Source: Phoronis australis
Taxonomy: Eukaryota > Phoronida > Phoronidae
NCBI GenBank assembly: GCA_002633005.1
Contig: NMRA01000434.1
Location: forward strand, 133,884 to 197,883
Direction of reading: 5' to 3'
DNA length: 64,000 nucleotides
Shown: in pieces, positions 13,427-25,627 of the stretch
Layout of the letters: each line of letters starts with the position of its first letter
Position numbering within the stretch: position 1 is the stretch's first letter
Translations under genes and position numbers: made by a program
Notes under the pieces: model-generated
Database searches by the model: none
Seen by the model: only the letters and a program-made list of their open reading frames with translations
Told to the model about the DNA's origin: nothing

Positions 13427-13498
13427 CTTGATTCTAGTGGGAATAATGTTTAAGCTAAAGTCAACTGAATATTTTGCATACCGTGGAACCCCATACAT
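13427..13498 (-). CDS. Possible first coding exon, unidentified protein
   Basis: On the minus strand an ATG at 13498 opens 24 codons (starting MYGVPRYAKYSVDFSLNIIP) to a good donor AAG|GTAAGA. The frame is closed just upstream by TGA, as expected for an initiating exon with 5' UTR. It could be the 5' end of the minus-strand gene suggested by the exon-like segments at 3338-3406 and 1-81. The family is unknown and it may be fortuitous. Confidence 0.3.
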
Positions 13499-15952
13499 GG
13501 TGTCTTGAATAGGCAACCAATCTCAAATAAGGATCGTACTGCCTTAGTGACGAAAATCATCAGGCATTTTAGTGTAAAACATGAAGTTATTAATTGAAGT
13601 GGTTGGCCAGCTATTAACCCATGTTAGATTCATCTCAAGAGCCGAAATTCTGATTTGGACCACATAAAACTGGTTAGTCAGCTTGCATGCTCAGATTAGA
13701 AGATTTACAATGAAATGACAGAATGTTATTACTTGAGACCCTGCTCAGCACACTGACATGACCCTGACAAGCCAATGTGTAGAGCCAAAAGCCCTGAAAT
13801 CACCAGCAATTAGACTAAGGAACAATTTGTGACTTTAATACTGATTAACGAAAGTAGGCAGTTGCCTAAACAGTATGAATCAAAAGTTAGTTTCTGTGGA
13901 GGGAGGCAGATTTAATAGTCATTTAGCATGGTATCCCACAAATAACCAATGTAACTACCAAACAAACATGATGGAAAAAAATAAGACCAATGTGATGGAA
14001 AATGTAAACACTGATGCTCCCGTATGTTATAAACTATACTTACCTGAAATGCTGCTTTCACACCTGAACTACTAAACTTACTAAAGCCCTAGGTAGTTGA
14101 GACAGCAGTAAAGATCAGTTTACCAAGCAAGGAAGCGTGAGCGGAACGACAGAGGCCTTTGGGCAAGGGTATGTGTAAACATTAATTATGCACCACGACA
14201 CCACATTTTATCACTTTATGATGTGTAATCTTTTGTGGGACCAGTCTGTAATACTAGTGACGGGCGACAACCTGACTCGACTTGTCATGAACGACGTCAA
14301 CACTCAATGACCAAAGAAAGACACAGAAAAGTCACCGACTTGGCAATACGGGTTGGAAGCACTGAGGACCTGTACACTACAGGCAAGCATGGCACGAACA
14401 CCACCAACTCAGTCGAAACGTAACGATGAGAAACACGAGAAGCTAACAGCTGAGCAATTAATGCCAATATTGTTACCGCATCCGAAACTAGACAACAATG
14501 TCAATGTCCACAGCTCGAATATTCAGCTCAGTTTGAGGGTTTGTTTACCGATAGCCTTCTTGACGCAAAGCTGTACATACATGCTAAATATATTTTGACG
14601 ATACCCTTCATACAGCTAGCTCAGTGGCTGGCTAGCTGGCTGTCAACTTTACCGAGTACTTCAAAGAGGGCTTCAATACATTTCACATCCCGCTAGTCAG
14701 AACTTAACAAAAATAAAACTGCGTCGCCTACCTGCCGTTTGCCATTACTATTAGCCTGTTGTATAGGTGTCAACCATGTCAACATTTCCACGTATTTTTT
14801 CACGTGTTCTGTTCCAGAACTTTGACCCTTACCGTTATGTTGTGCCACCTGGTGGCTAATTTGAAAAATATCTATTCAAATGTGAATCGCGCTCAGCAGA
14901 GCCCTTCAGCAGACCTCTGTGCCCGGTTGCATGGAACAGTTCCAAACAGCGATTCAACTAAGGTCTCTAAATCTTTTGTATAATTGTGTTGTTCTTTACT
15001 CAAACACGTACTTGTTTTCTGTCTGTGAGCTTTTCTTTGACTTAAGACGTTTTCTAATAATATTATAACTAAAATCTGAGCAATTAATTCATTGAAAATA
15101 AATAATAGACTTATTCCTTAAATTAGGGTCGTTACATGAAAAGATCCCTACTTATTTTCAATTATATTGCGAATTCAATGTAGAAATCACTCTCGCTTTG
15201 TATCAAAACCAAAAATTGACTTAGTAATGAAACTAAAACAGCATGAGAAAGGACGTTTAGTGTTTTCACAAGTTCACAAGGACGGACGCATTAGATTTAG
15301 GGACCTTTAGTTAGGCGAGTCCCTATTTGGGACTGTTTCATGTAAGCAGGCACAGGGCACCGATAATAGACGTAGATTAAATATTAAACTCGTTTCTCTC
15401 GCGCGACCTACCTTAGAACAGATAAATTTTCTTTGTTATCTGACAAAAGATTTTTCCATTCAAAAAACGAAACATTTAAAAAAAATGAACGCGCCTCAGC
15501 TCAGTGGATGAGTTGAAGGTAGGGTTGATATTTCTCTTAACATACATACCAACCTATCGCCAGTAGATAGCGATAACTTTAGAGTGAAAACATTCTGAAA
15601 ACCAGAAAGCCTAGCAATTTCACAGTTACCTATGGCAATAGTCAAAAATAACGCCGGTGCCCGCAATTTGAGAACCAGTTTTCTTGTCCAAATGACACTA
15701 GCCACGCTTGCTTAGGTCAAGTCTCAACTTGATTGGTCAGGTGACCTATAATTTATGTATTTATGACAAAAAATGAAAGGGTGATAATTGCAATTTTGGC
15801 AATGTCTTGATATCCATGGCAACCCATTACTCACAGCATACTGTTTTCATACATATTGTTTAGTCATTTTTAATTTGTACAATCAAAATAGTTCGGTAGC
15901 AGCCCTTCGTTTATACAAACGTCGTTTAAAATATGACTAGAATTTTTGTTTG
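13499..15952. other. No gene seen
   Basis: Short frames only. The segment 14564-14640 (gcaaagctgtacatac ... gctagctggc) resembles 60602-60660 and is probably a small dispersed repeat fragment. Confidence 0.4.
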
Positions 15953-16105
15953 CAAGCTTGATACTGGTACGCTCGTAATTTCGGAACAGTCTCCTTTCTT
16001 CGGGCGTACAGGTATGAAGTAAAACACCGAGAGACATAACAAACAATTTAAAACACTAGCTATTTTTCGAAATACGAAATTACGAGCGTACCAGTATCAA
16101 GCTTG
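15953..16105. mobile_element. MITE-like element with perfect 31-bp inverted ends
   Basis: The 31 bases at 15953-15983 (starting caagcttgatactggtac) are the exact reverse complement of 16075-16105, with a 91-bp spacer. It is a miniature inverted-repeat element or stable cruciform with no coding capacity. I found no clear target-site duplication. Confidence 0.75.
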
Positions 16106-17146
16106 GAAATAAAGTCTCAGTGGTCGTGTTTTTAACGCAGTTATCCATTCAACAGTAAATCGGCTGAGCATTCCCATTAAAAACCCACCGCCTGTAAGAT
16201 TCAGCGCCTACAGGCCATGTATTTCTTAAAATAATGCCAAACCCGGTTTTGGCATAATAACAGATAATAGAACGACTTTCCCGTCCAATTCTCTGAAAAG
16301 AAATGATGCTATGTAATGACCCTCGACCGTGACAAGCTTCAAACGGAGGAAAATTTTCTTTCAAAGTCTGCTCAAGGACCATAATGTCCCATTTGTCGGA
16401 AATGGGGAGTATGAGTTTTTATTTGATTCCTGCTTTTGTCTTTTATTGTTCATGACGCCAATGATACAGAACAATTGGTTGAAATCATCAAAAATGGTTC
16501 AGCAGTCCTTTTTTAAAAATTATTGCCTGCTGGACCCAATATAGCCATCTCAAAAAACGTCAGGGAAACAAAACTATTTTAAGTGCTATGGTGAGCGCCG
16601 GTAAAACTTACAGACAATCCTTAAAAAGTCACGTCTGACGCACTAATCCACACAGCTAGTATCCACGTTTCATTTCTTAAAATGAAGGAAATATTGTTGG
16701 GGATTCTTTGGGCTGAAAATGAAATCCATAATTTTGTCATTATGGCACTTCGTTGTCAGTGCTTCTGTAACGTTCCCCCGTGTTTTCTTCCACTGGATAC
16801 TACGTTGCTCGAATTTTTCTTGTTTTATCAAAAAATTTCCACAATTTTTACCAGAGTCTGTTAATGAGCAATTTAAATTTGCTTTTAGGTTTCGTGTTTT
16901 ACCCCTAGAAAAAGAAAAACTTGGTCTCAATGTTCATCCATTTGTTAAACATAGATCACCTGAGCAACATAGTTCCGGTTCGCGATGGTCAGGGCATCAA
17001 AGGGACTCGATTATTATTGTACAAAGCGGTAGAGTTGTATACTACCAGTTGAACGTTAGTGGCAGACATTCCGCACATATTTGTACTTTTAACACACCAG
17101 TTCATTCTTCAGTAGCTGCAGTGACCATCACTGGACGGGCTAAACT
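16106..17146. other. No gene supported
   Basis: A plus-strand frame of 158 codons (16719-17195) runs through here and into the minisatellite. It lacks a recognisable domain, low-complexity coding bias or splice partners, so I leave it unannotated. Confidence 0.4.
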
Positions 17147-17242
17147 CAGTCCATGCGTCATGACTAGCCACCACGCGCCAGTCCATGCGTCATGACTAGC
17201 CACCACGCACCAGTCCATGCGTCACGACTAGCCACCACGCGC
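17147..17242. repeat. 32-bp minisatellite, 3 copies
   Basis: Three head-to-tail 32-bp units (cagtccatgcgtcatgacta plus gccaccacgcgc) with one or two substitutions each. Confidence 0.9.
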
Positions 17243-18234
17243 ATCAGCAGAAATTATGGATACCGTTCCATCTAAAATGTTACATCCGGATTCCTGAATG
17301 TTGGTAAATAGTCAATAGAAAAACACCTGAAGATTTTACGTTCATCTTCTGGTTATTCCATGGCACAAATGGTGACCAGAAGAACATCAGGAAAACGACA
17401 AGAACAAATCTTAAATGATGAAATACCCTGGCATATGTACAAGCTTAATTTGGAATTCTAAATGTTATTCTATGTGCACTTAATGAGACTCGACTTCAAA
17501 ATTTTTATGTAATGAAGAAGCAGACAGAAATTTTGTTGGTGCACATTTTATTGTTCTTGTTAACTTAAATATATATATATTCATATTTGTATATACATGT
17601 ATATCACTGTAAAATAAAAATCTCTAAGGATTTTGACTATTAATGCTGACTTAACATTTAATTTTTGAAACAAAACGAAAACGATGCTCTGCAGACCCTT
17701 GCCATTCATTAAAAGATTGATTGAACTTCGCCAACACCTTACAAAACATGCTAAACTGGAAAGCTTGGCTAATGCTTCAGGCTAGCTCGTTGAGAACTCG
17801 TGACAGGTCACCTATCTAGAAGCACCAAGTCCATTTTGGACAAAGTGAGGAGTTTTTGCTGAGCAATGTTTTCACCTTTCCAAGGAAAGCCTAGCTAGAC
17901 AATAGCTGTTGGTGGAAGCAATTTTGTGTAAAAACACCAAAACATGATTTAGCATCCTTTCAACTTATAAGAATATTCCATACATTGTGGTATTGGTTGC
18001 ACCTGCATAGATGTGCAATGGAATAGACAACACTTAATATACCCCTTACATGTGTTACATGCAATATGTAAGAGCATACAGCCACACCACGAAATGATAA
18101 TTTCCATCAATTTAATACCAAATACAGAGTTCGCAATGAGACCTAAACGGCCGTGCAGCACCATCTTTGAAAACCACAACTGTGGTTATGTTGAGGGTTA
18201 GAGCCCTGTTTTTTTGTAATAAGTGCTAGAGCTC
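17243..18234. other. No gene seen
   Basis: AT-rich intergenic sequence, with an AT/TATA-rich patch near 17566-17605, downstream of the PRELID1-type gene's poly(A) signal. Confidence 0.45.
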
Positions 18235-18240
18235 TTTATT
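18235..18240 (-). terminator. Poly(A) signal AATAAA for the PRELID1-type gene
   Basis: AATAAA on the minus strand, about 235 nt past the stop codon at 18474. It is the first good hexamer downstream. Confidence 0.55.
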
Positions 18241-18473
18241 ACAAATGAAAACCATGGACCAAAATATATTTTTTCAACCAGAAGATTCACCGACGCTACT
18301 TTGACATATTCCAGTTTTTGGTTTGACCAAACTAGCTCTGCATGAGATTTCGAACAAAACAGGTCACCTCTAACCAACTACCAACTCTGAACTCTAATTT
18401 AATTACTTGTAATTCAGTTTCACAGGTGAAATAGAGGAGGATAGCTCCCTTATCATGATAAATTGTCCCAACT

Positions 18474-18803
18474 TCATGTGTTGCTACTTGGACTTTGGCA
18501 ATTAGCCACTACAGGCCGTGCCCTGGCTTTGGCAAGTTCTTTGGCTTTACGAGCTGTGTCTTTGATTTTCTCAGTGTTCAGCATCTGGTGTTCTGGTACA
18601 CTTTCCGGCATAAACATTTTTTGTAGAACATATTCAAATCCTTTATTAGTTTTCCCCACGTTTTTCTTGTAACGTTCAATCCCAAAGGCTTCTATGGCAC
18701 GTACAAATCCGTAAAGGTCAGAGGTGATCCATGCTTGACGCTCAATTAATGTAGACTTTTTATCTTCTGGGTTCTTCTTGTAAACACATCTTTCTTCAAC
18801 AAC
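18474..18803 (-). CDS. PRELID1: PRELID1-type coding exon 3 (terminal)
   Basis: The acceptor is GTTTCAG at 18804-18810. It encodes residues 103-211, from VVEERCVY through the C-terminal half of the PRELI domain to a basic, alanine-rich tail, and ends with a stop at 18474-18476. Confidence 0.88.
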   Translation of the reverse strand, partial: VVEERCVYKKNPEDKKSTLIERQAWITSDLYGFVRAIEAFGIERYKKNVGKTNKGFEYVLQKMFMPESVPEHQMLNTEKIKDTARKAKELAKARARPVVANCQSPSSNT

Positions 18804-21800
18804 CTGAAACACATAACATACAAATACTTCAAACGAGTGTAACAGTCTTTTGGAAGAATAACAAAGCACATGACTATGTCAGACCTGTGTATCACCAAAA
18901 CTGCATTGGAGTACCATGAACACCAGATTTGAAGATTTTTCAGTAAATTTGCAGATATTCGCATACAGACCAAATTTTATTTTTCGCAGTGGACCTTTCA
19001 CTAACTAAAAAAAAAACATTCAGAGCTTTCGCTGAATTCTTGCCTCTTTAGTGGACTTTTGTCTCGTTTTCTCGGACTTTTGGTTACTCTCAGAACCTTT
19101 TTGCCCACTTTGCCAAATGGAGGACTCATTCAAGTACCCCCGGCTATGTGCATGGGTACTTTTCCTACTTACTTGCCTCTGAAACAGTTTCTAAAATACA
19201 CATAGCGAATTGATCACCAATTTTCAGAATACTTTAAGTTGTTTAGTTGAAGGACAACGCGCTTAGTGAAAAGATCTTGTTAATCAATAGAAAATGTCCT
19301 CACTGAACTAAGTTACGTTAATACATGCCTAATGCACACCTCATTTCTTAACACAAAACATATGTGCAAAAATGTGTTGATGAATCTGCCCTGGACAATG
19401 TTTTGCACCAGACGCTATTTTCTTAACTATTCACAAATCTTTTGAATAATTATTCATTGCAAGTGACTGTGAACACGTACCACCGTACTGCACACGAAAA
19501 GACCTCGAGGCTCAATTGTGGCTCGAGTATTATCGTCAGCTCAACATGCTACGAAGACAGTGCAGTCACCATGTCCGCAAAAAAACAACACGCTATACAA
19601 CTTGCAGTATAAATTCCATGATTCCTTGAATAAGACATTGTCATTCTTTGGAATAACGTTGCAAAAACAGTTGTTCCCTTCTTTCAAAAGCTACTTTCTT
19701 CACAGCTCAGAATATGCGACAACTCATGCTTTGCCATTTTGTCAACAGTACGTATTTAGCCGTAAATAGCCGGAATTAAACAAAGTAAGCAATCCACAAA
19801 TCACAGAAGACATTGCTTATAGGTTAGGCTTGTGACACACATACCGATAGAAGAGGCCTTGCGATTCGCCGATTATCAGTCTATTTTGAGAATGAAACGA
19901 AGCAAGTTTTCCGAGTTTGTAGCTCAACTTTTTGGCTAAAATAATGATTTTACTATATTTTTTAATTTCTAACTTCAAAATCTTCTTCCTCGTCCGTTTC
20001 GACTACAAATCGGTGTATTTATTGAGAAACAAGTGAATTAATAATCTCTTGAATTTGCTGAATTTGCGTATTTTTGCCTGACTGAGCGTACTTGCGTACT
20101 GGAGGCTAGATTTCCATACGAATCCACATTTTTTGCAGATGGGTACTCAGGTCTATGTTTCTTTAAGGTTATGGAGGACCCTAGAAAAATTCAAACTTTG
20201 GCTAACTTCAGTACATTGTATCTCGGTAATGGCCAATCAGATTCGCCTGAAACTTTCATATGCTATGCTTCGTACACTGTTCTTCAACACGATGTTGGGA
20301 ATTGTTTTTAAAATGTTCCACTTTTTATGACAGATTATCAAAAACAAGACTTGCGTGATTTTTATGAAAAAAGTTGCATAAAACGAAAATGAAACTATAA
20401 TTTTAAAAACTGTAACTGTGTTTTTGAGATTTCATTTTGAATATTTATATTATGCGAAATTTGGTCAAGTAATTGATCCTGTTGTTTTGCTATGAAAGTA
20501 CCTTTTTTAACTAAATTTTCCTAAAAAGCCAGCTCATGTGATTTAGTTCATGTCATATTGGTATAAAGTCAAAAAAATCTACTTCTACAGAATTTCTACT
20601 TTCTTTTGCAGAGTGAAATTGAATAGTTTTGTAGATATTTGACTAAATGTACCCATCAATAAGGTACTACATTACTAAGACTCATAAATCTATGAGCACA
20701 GCGAAGACATTTTTATGTGACAAAATCTTTGCAACAGCAATTTAAGAGCTTAATAGTTGCATTCTATCCTTTTGTAAAAATGAGTCACTTGCAGTAATGC
20801 TGGTTTTTGGCAACCTTCCCCACTCACTACATCTGGAGGTAGAGTTTACATGGATTGCTACTGATTCATTTTTAGGCCCAATGATATGTTTAATAAATAT
20901 CAGCAACAACAAAACAACACATATTTTACACAAAATAAACCCTGATCTTTTACCTGGGGCTGGAAGGCTAACAGAGGTTCAAGGTACTCAACAGCTACAA
21001 GCCTGAAACAAGCACTTACCATCATTTTCTCAAAACCAACATTCCTGGAATATGTGGTGATTGTTTTCTCCCTGGCATCCACCATTGACTCCTCAATAAT
21101 ACAGACATTGCGGTGGTGGCCGACAAACAGCTCTCCCCACTTTGGGATTGGATTAGTCTTCATTATCAATCTTTTTGTCAAGATTTGATGACCCTTGACC
21201 TGCCTGTCCACGACATCTTCAGACAACACATGTTTGCTACAAACAGAAACAAATACAACATATGAAATTTGTTGAATACAAAAAGCTAACAGATAACAGC
21301 CTATGTTATATTCATCTACCATGAGGTTTAAGCTATTAAACTCACAATGCCATTACGAACCGCGTAACCTAACAAGTAGTGCTGGGCATTGCAATTTCTT
21401 CAGAATCACTTAGTTTGAAAACCTTACTGATTCGAGGCTGGATTCTAAATAGGAAGACATTTGTCAAACTTTACAATAAACCTTCAAGCACTAGGGTGGA
21501 TAGAGGCGAATGCTAAGAGTAGACTCAAAAGTAATAAAAATGGCCACCAAAACCATAAATATGTTGAATCAATCGTCTCCTTAATAATGGAAACTAATTC
21601 GCCAAACTTTATATAGAAATCCATTGAAGAACTTGGAGCATATAGAGGCGACCTGGTAAAAATCCCGCGACACCACACACACGTCTGAGAATGCAATAAA
21701 AACAATATTCAAGGAAGTCAACAGACAAAATCGAAATTGTTCGGCAAAGACCGAAACGACTCATGCACAAGCTATTGCCCTAGACAGGTGGTGGGTCTGT

Positions 21801-22659
21801 GAGGAATATTGGGTCCGAAGACTGATAATTTGGTATCGCAATTTTTATTTTTCCGTTACTGACAACCATGGGCACCCTTCCCTCGCATACAAGGATTCCT
21901 TGATTTGCCAACCCCATCTGGCGAGCCTCGAGCCACGTATGGAATTGTAATTTCTTCCCGAGAATTGCAGGTTCTAGACAGAATTCACATGTTTCAGGAA
22001 TAGAAGACACCAGAACTTTAATGTTTTTGGGTTTTTAATTATTAAAAATCAAAAATATGTTACCCAAGACCAATTTTGGACCACAACTTTCATCAACGAT
22101 CACTTCGAAGCAGACATAATCAAGTACTTGTACATTCTTTTCTGAATAGGGCGCTGTTCTTTTACCAATATCTGCTAGTTGAGAAAATGGGTGTGTTATT
22201 GAGAAAAAGGAGCCGTAACACAAGTTCAGATATTTTTATGCCGATGACTTCTTTATTATTTTAAAATTGTAAAGAAGAAATTGGCTAATTAAGAAATAAA
22301 AAGTGTCATATAGATTAATCTCCAAAACACATTTCTTGGTTTTTGAAAACAAAAAATCGGGTCTCTGTGTACAGTGCATCAGAGGCTGAGACAACTGAGT
22401 TCAAGACAACCAAAGTTATGCAAGACGCACCTCTATGAGTAACCTATCACACGGCACGCTTAAATGAAACTTCAAATTTCAAACCAAGTGATTGGTCAGT
22501 TTTTGATTCAGGTCTCAAATGAAAGTCTGGTCTTTAACCATCCAGCCATACCACTTGCAGGAATGGTTACCTGTAGGGGTTAGGATATCGGTTCCAAAAG
22601 CTGGCAGCGACTTGATCCCAAGAAAACTTGAGGATGGACAGTGCACTGTGGTACTTCAT
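18474..22659 (-). CDS. PRELID1: PRELI/MSF1-domain protein, PRELID1 type (phosphatidic acid carrier)
   Basis: The coding exons are 22659-22571, 21236-21020 and 18803-18474. Phases join exactly (89 + 217 + 330 nt) to give 211 aa, close to the roughly 219 aa of human PRELID1. The product opens MKYHSALSILKFSWDQ, keeps the family signature RYPNPYSKHVLSEDVV across the first junction, and continues with TKRLIMKTNPIPKW, VVEERCVY, ERQAWITSDLYG and NVGKTNKGFEYVL, then a charged AKELAKARA tail. PRELID1 family proteins pair with TRIAP1 in the mitochondrial intermembrane space and carry phosphatidic acid toward the inner membrane for cardiolipin synthesis. The YPNPYSKH motif separates it from the slowmo/PRELID3 branch. 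The gene lies head to head with POLN. Family assignment is secure; strict orthology is inferred. Confidence 0.9.
20160..20680. repeat. Dispersed repeat, copy 3 of 3 (inside PRELID1-type intron)
   Basis: Collinear with 2141-2515 and 8385-8830 ('tttggctaacttcag', 'gaattgtttttaaaatgttcc', 'gtagatatttgactaaatg'). It lies in the intron between PRELID1 coding exons 2 and 3. Confidence 0.6.
21020..21236 (-). CDS. PRELID1: PRELID1-type coding exon 2
   Basis: Acceptor TTTGTAG at 21237-21243 and donor ATGATG|GTAAGT. It encodes the SKHVLSEDVVDRQVKGHQ segment through the MVDAREKTITTYSRNVGFEK strand region. It enters in phase 2 and leaves in phase 0. Confidence 0.9.
22571..22659 (-). CDS. PRELID1: PRELID1-type coding exon 1 (start codon)
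   Basis: The ATG at 22659 begins 29 codons plus two bases ending NRYPNPY-S at donor CAG|GTAACC. Seventeen bases upstream a TTTGCAG acceptor (22676-22682) implies a preceding 5' UTR intron. Confidence 0.9.
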
Positions 22660-23530
22660 GGCACACCAAACAGCACCTGCAAACAGTTCATGAAGATGGT
22701 TAAACATACTAGTAGTGGCTTAAATATAGCGGTGGGTGCAAAGATCATATGGTAACTGCTTTGATGTGGGATAATATTAGAAATGCATATCGTTAGTACA
22801 AGTACAAGGGTTAGGGTCAGGTTTAACAAGTCTCAAGGGCGCATCCATGATTTCAGCAACATGGGGGCTTTAATGCAAAAGCGGAGCTGTTTTGTTGTGG
22901 AGCGGGCAACTGACTAATGTTAACCTGTTTATTTGAGCAATGTTAAATAAAGATTCTTGATTCCACTCTAGCCAGCTACTTACTAGCTTTTTGAAGACTA
23001 TAGTCACAATACAGCTAGGTACCATTGTGTGTTGAGCTCCATTAGACCCCGAAATTTCACCTTGTCGTGAAACTTGCATCGAAATGTAGAGCTAATGACC
23101 AACAGGGGTGCATGTAAAAGCTGAGAGTCAACCGGCACTCACCTTGCACGTTACAGCCGTTTAAGAAAAAAACAATCTAAATAATTCTTCGCCTTTTACA
23201 ACAAAGAAAAGTATGTCGTGGTTTTGAAAACAGTACGCAAGTGACACGTGCCATTTCCTAAATTCTTTGGGACATCTCTTGGGAGATGACGAGCAGCTTC
23301 GCAGCAGCAAAACTTGTTCTGAAATTCCTCGTTTGCTGTTATTGCAATACTAAAATCTTGTAACTCAATGAAAGCAATTCCGATAATTGGCTGTGGCATG
23401 CATGCAACCTCATTAAAGAAGAACAGATTGAAGAATCAGCGAAAATGGTGACGCAATATTTCATGGTGCCGAAAGCCGACGCAAAAGATCGCTCCACAAC
23501 TTTAGAAGCAGGATAACGCCGTTCGGTAGC

Positions 23531-24216
23531 ACAGGAGTCCTCAGCTTCTGATCGTCCCCAATACACTACATATAATACTACAAGGTATGACACTTCCGAC
23601 CAGAAATTCCACGGGTGCTTCACTTCAGCCGTCCATAGCAAACATAAAACTCAATAAATTTACACAAAACAGAGGTTCAACAAACCATGAAGAATTGTTC
23701 TTTCTCCCAATACCATTCACGGTGTCCTGTTCCGGCGACTTCGTAAGAAATTCGCAGTCAAAGAACAAAAATGTTCACAAAAAACCCCCGCGCACGTCCA
23801 TCGGTTGCCGCTCGAGGTCAAGGACGGTACGGAAATTGCCGGTGAGTTACGGAAGTACCGACATCGTGACTTTACGCGACCGATGTCGGTACTTCCGTAA
23901 CTCACCGGCAATTTCCGTACCGTCCTTGACCTCGAGCGGCAACCGATGGACGTGCGCAGGGGTTTTTTGTGAACATTTTTGTTCTTTGACTGCGAATTTC
24001 TTACCAAGTCTCCGGAACAGGACACCGTGAATGGTATTGGGAGAAAGAACAATTCTTCATGGTTTGTTGAACCTCTGTTTTGTGTAAATTTATTGAGTTT
24101 TATGTTTGCTATGGACGGCTGAAGTGAAGCACCCGTGGAATTTCTGGTCGGAAGTGTCATACCTTGTAGTATTATATGCAGTGTATTGGGGACGATCAGA
24201 AGCTGAGGACGCCTGT
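23531..24216. repeat. Near-perfect palindrome with two 336-bp arms
   Basis: Arms 23531-23866 and 23881-24216 are reverse complements without gaps around a 14-base loop (tgactttacgcgac). Only a few mismatches are seen; the mirrored 147-codon frames on the two strands differ by two residues before the centre. Weaker similarity extends outward to about 23520 and 24227. It lies in the inferred 5' UTR intron of the PRELID1-type gene. It could be a recent inverted duplication or a long-TIR element. The mirrored frames match no family I know. Confidence 0.9.
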
Positions 24217-24568
24217 GTTCGGTAGAACGCCAATTTTTCCAACACTGGTCAATAATTTAGTTTACTCAAGGAAGAGTGCAACTTTTAATGACACTAATTT
24301 TGTGTCAAAGTATATTAGGCCAGTTTTACCCACATCGGCGCAAAGCTGTATATTTAGCATACAGCTTTGCACCAAGGCTAAGTTCTAAGTATCTAACCTT
24401 GCTGCCGGTGACAGCGGAAAGGTCGAACACAGCACGTGCAACAAATAACTTGGAATTTTTTAGCAACTGGGGGAATTAAAAAACATCGTTTTAGATTCGA
24501 TCTCTAGAAAATTACTTAAAAAGTGTATTACCTAATCAATCAAGCGCCAATACAAACAGCACTTACCG

Positions 24569-24650
24569 ACGAAGTATATTTAGCACAGACAATCGACAAA
24601 CTATGATCACCAAGGGCACGCCATTTTCTCTTATAGTTAGGTCATGACGA
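24569..24650 (-). promoter_or_regulatory. PRELID1: Probable 5' non-coding exon/promoter of the PRELID1-type gene
   Basis: On the minus strand a strong donor (GTC|GGTAAGT context at 24563-24569) follows a short leader with one upstream ATG of four codons. The acceptor 17 bases before the PRELID1 start requires such an exon. The start of transcription near 24650 is a guess; a CTATAAGAG string lies at about 24630-24640. Confidence 0.4.
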
Positions 24651-25248
24651 GCAAATGTGTACATTTTAAGCAGCTTAATTTTTAAGAGTATTTAGTAATT
24701 TTTACACAAGAAAACAACGAAAAAATGTTTTAAAATATTTTTAAATTACATTTATATGCGTAAATTTACAAACAATTACATAAACACAAGTTGGTGATTA
24801 AGCAAAATGTAAAAAGCAGACGATATTTTCTTTTGTTATACTGGACTAGACTGCTACAGCCTACAGTAGTGGTACTCGGAACGGCGCAGTGACATGCCTG
24901 GTCTGTTTTGTCATAAACACTCTAACATGATTAACTGTCTAAACTGTCTCCTCGGTGTCATAATTAAGAACCGTTTTGACAATTCTAGTCACTGCAAGTA
25001 ATCTAGGTATGCTCAATTTTGGAGCCCATTCATTGTGTCGATGGCGATGACGGCGGGTAGGCTGCCGGTTGAGTTTCCCCAAGGCTGATCATGTTTTCAC
25101 GAAGTCCAACCTAGGATCAGTATTTTTACTGTTAGTTAGCCCTGGATACAAATAAAGTATAAGTGTTTAAATTAGTTTATTTAAAGCCTTAATAGCGCAT
25201 TGTAACTGAAAACCAGCTGGTTTACTTTGCCTAAGAGTTTTATCATAC
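24651..25248. other. Intergenic spacer between PRELID1-type gene and POLN, left part
   Basis: Non-coding. This and the following 2 kb separate the two divergently transcribed genes, so they must hold both promoters. I see no CpG-dense block or defined motif. Confidence 0.45.
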
Positions 25249-25627
25249 CTGGGCCCGGTCTCTAATCGTTGTACTCGAAACGAACTCGAAACTATTTTTG
25301 GCAATTTCTCTGCTCCTTTTGTGCAAACTTCAGATAATTGGTTATCAGACTGTGCTCGAATACATTATAATTTATGCATAGGAGTTTCTAGTTCAAGTTT
25401 GCCCTTGAAGACCATTCGTGCTACAAACTCGAGTACTAAAACTCGAAATTTCGAGTTCAAATTCGAACTTATTGCTTTAATATTGGGGTTACAAACTGTG
25501 AACTAAGGGCAATAAATTATGTACGTAAGTTATTGTGTACTCGAGCATAGAATAATAGACACTTATCTTGAGTTCGTCCAAAAGTAGAGTTCCATTTCGA
25601 GTAAAAAGATTGGAGACCGGGCCCAGG
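25249..25627. mobile_element. Inverted-repeat element (CCTGGGCCCGGTCT ends), copy 1
   Basis: The left end 'cctgggcccggtctctaatc' and right end 'gattggagaccgggcccagg' are inverted copies. Internal 'aactcgaaactatttttggc' and 'cttttgtgcaaacttcag' blocks are also mirrored, so the arms exceed 80 bp. There is no transposase frame. A second copy lies at 27448-27846. Confidence 0.8.

Noticed and set aside
16719-17195. 158-codon plus-strand frame
   Set aside because: It runs into a minisatellite, has no recognisable domain and no splice partner; long frames of this size occur by chance.
23587-24160. Mirrored 147-codon frames in the palindrome as genes
   Set aside because: The two frames mirror each other because of the inverted repeat; no known domain or splice signal supports translation.
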